Under the pieces are notes generated by a model. It was given only the letters and a program-made list of their open reading frames with translations, was not told the origin of the DNA and ran no database searches. 22,406 nucleotides of DNA from a virus. This document shows positions 22,133 to 22,406 of this stretch, one piece after another. Made by a program: the position numbers and the translations under genes. The first letter of the stretch is position 1; the number at the start of each line of letters is the position of its first letter. The stretch is taken from positions 1-22,406 of the IMG/VR virus record IMGVR_UViG_3300047667_001048. One strand, given 5' to 3'.

Positions 22133-22406
22133 AAACTTCTATAATATTGCAGCCCCATTTTTCGGCTAAATCTTTTGCAATCTGAACGCCCCCTTCAATC
22201 TTTCCAAGAAATACACAAACACCGTTTGATAGCTTGATATTCCGAATCATTGCTTCACGATCTCTTTCTATGCCTAAAGCTGTATTTCCGTACCAGCAAA
22301 CCGAAGGTGTGCCCTCAATGCTTTCAAAGAAAAATGGAACGTCAAGTGGTATGCCTTTTTTCCCCAAAAGCTCTTTTGGAAGAAAACAATTGTGTGCTAC
22401 GTGGTA
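22128..22406 (-). CDS. Partial gene, C-terminal part only; possibly Rossmann/SLOG-like
   Basis: The frame is open to the right edge of the window (92 codons visible), so the true start lies outside; a TTG at 22367 is internal and need not be used. The visible part includes HNCFLPKELLGKKGIPLD, then TPSVCWYGNTALGIERDREA, and a final alternating strand/helix segment GVCVFLGKIEGGVQIAKDLA followed by GCNIIEVS. The last segment (hydrophobic strand, G-x-x-x-G-G, helix, strand) resembles Rossmann-like nucleotide-binding proteins such as the SLOG/DUF2493 group, with low confidence. It is followed directly by its own terminator and so belongs to a separate, upstream transcription unit. Confidence 0.65.
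   Translation of the reverse strand, partial: YHVAHNCFLPKELLGKKGIPLDVPFFFESIEGTPSVCWYGNTALGIERDREAMIRNIKLSNGVCVFLGKIEGGVQIAKDLAEKWGCNIIEVS

Noticed and set aside
1-22406. tRNA, rRNA, insertion sequences or diversity-generating retroelement
   Set aside because: Genes are packed on one strand with tiny gaps; I saw no tRNA-like cloverleaf, transposase, reverse transcriptase or template/variable repeat pair.

Overview
The window is the late (virion assembly) region of a tailed bacteriophage or prophage, most likely of a Bacteroidota (Flavobacteriia-like) host. The host inference rests on AT-rich DNA, A/T-rich leaders mostly without Shine-Dalgarno sites, a promoter candidate of the Bacteroidota type (TTG, 19 bases, TACATCTG), a flavobacterial-looking signal peptide (cleavage after VFG, before QQS), and a partial DUF3494 'ice-binding' type domain. 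I see no integrase, attachment site or host gene, so phage versus prophage is open. All convincing genes are on the minus strand and read from right to left.

Right end (about 22406-20428): the 3' end of a gene that enters from outside the window, its terminator, then a 303-base regulatory interval. That interval holds a promoter candidate, a perfect 14-bp palindrome and a second terminator before the first gene of the long operon. The two terminators lie in two copies of a 76/86-bp direct repeat. Four small early-position genes follow; one is a HExxH zinc metallopeptidase.

Packaging and head entry (20417-15439): terminase small subunit, a 105-aa unknown, terminase large subunit, a portal with a zinc-ribbon-like insertion, and an Mu gpF/SPP1 gp7-like minor head protein. 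A signal-peptide-bearing, beta-rich protein (15436-14966) interrupts this series.

Neck and tail (14963-7934): a 578-aa probable tail or baseplate protein, a 149-aa unknown, neck/tail-completion candidates, a small CxxC membrane protein, and two overlapping tail assembly chaperone frames joined by a likely -1 frameshift on a T8 run. The 842-aa tape measure protein follows.

Capsid and distal structures (7913-1): two small unknowns, scaffold candidate, major capsid candidate, a cysteine-rich 384-aa protein, a tail-tube candidate, an intrinsic terminator, a 520-aa structural protein, a 126-aa unknown, and the 5' part of a fibre-like protein whose visible C-terminal end carries the DUF3494-like sequence. 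Finding scaffold and capsid downstream of the tape measure is an unusual order.

The likely logic is one long late transcript started near 21935, possibly controlled by read-through of the leader terminator, with output tuned by a mid-operon terminator and by frequent stop/start overlaps. The best candidates for something new are the DUF3494-bearing fibre, the promoter-terminator leader with its flanking repeat, and the secreted beta-rich protein inside the head module.
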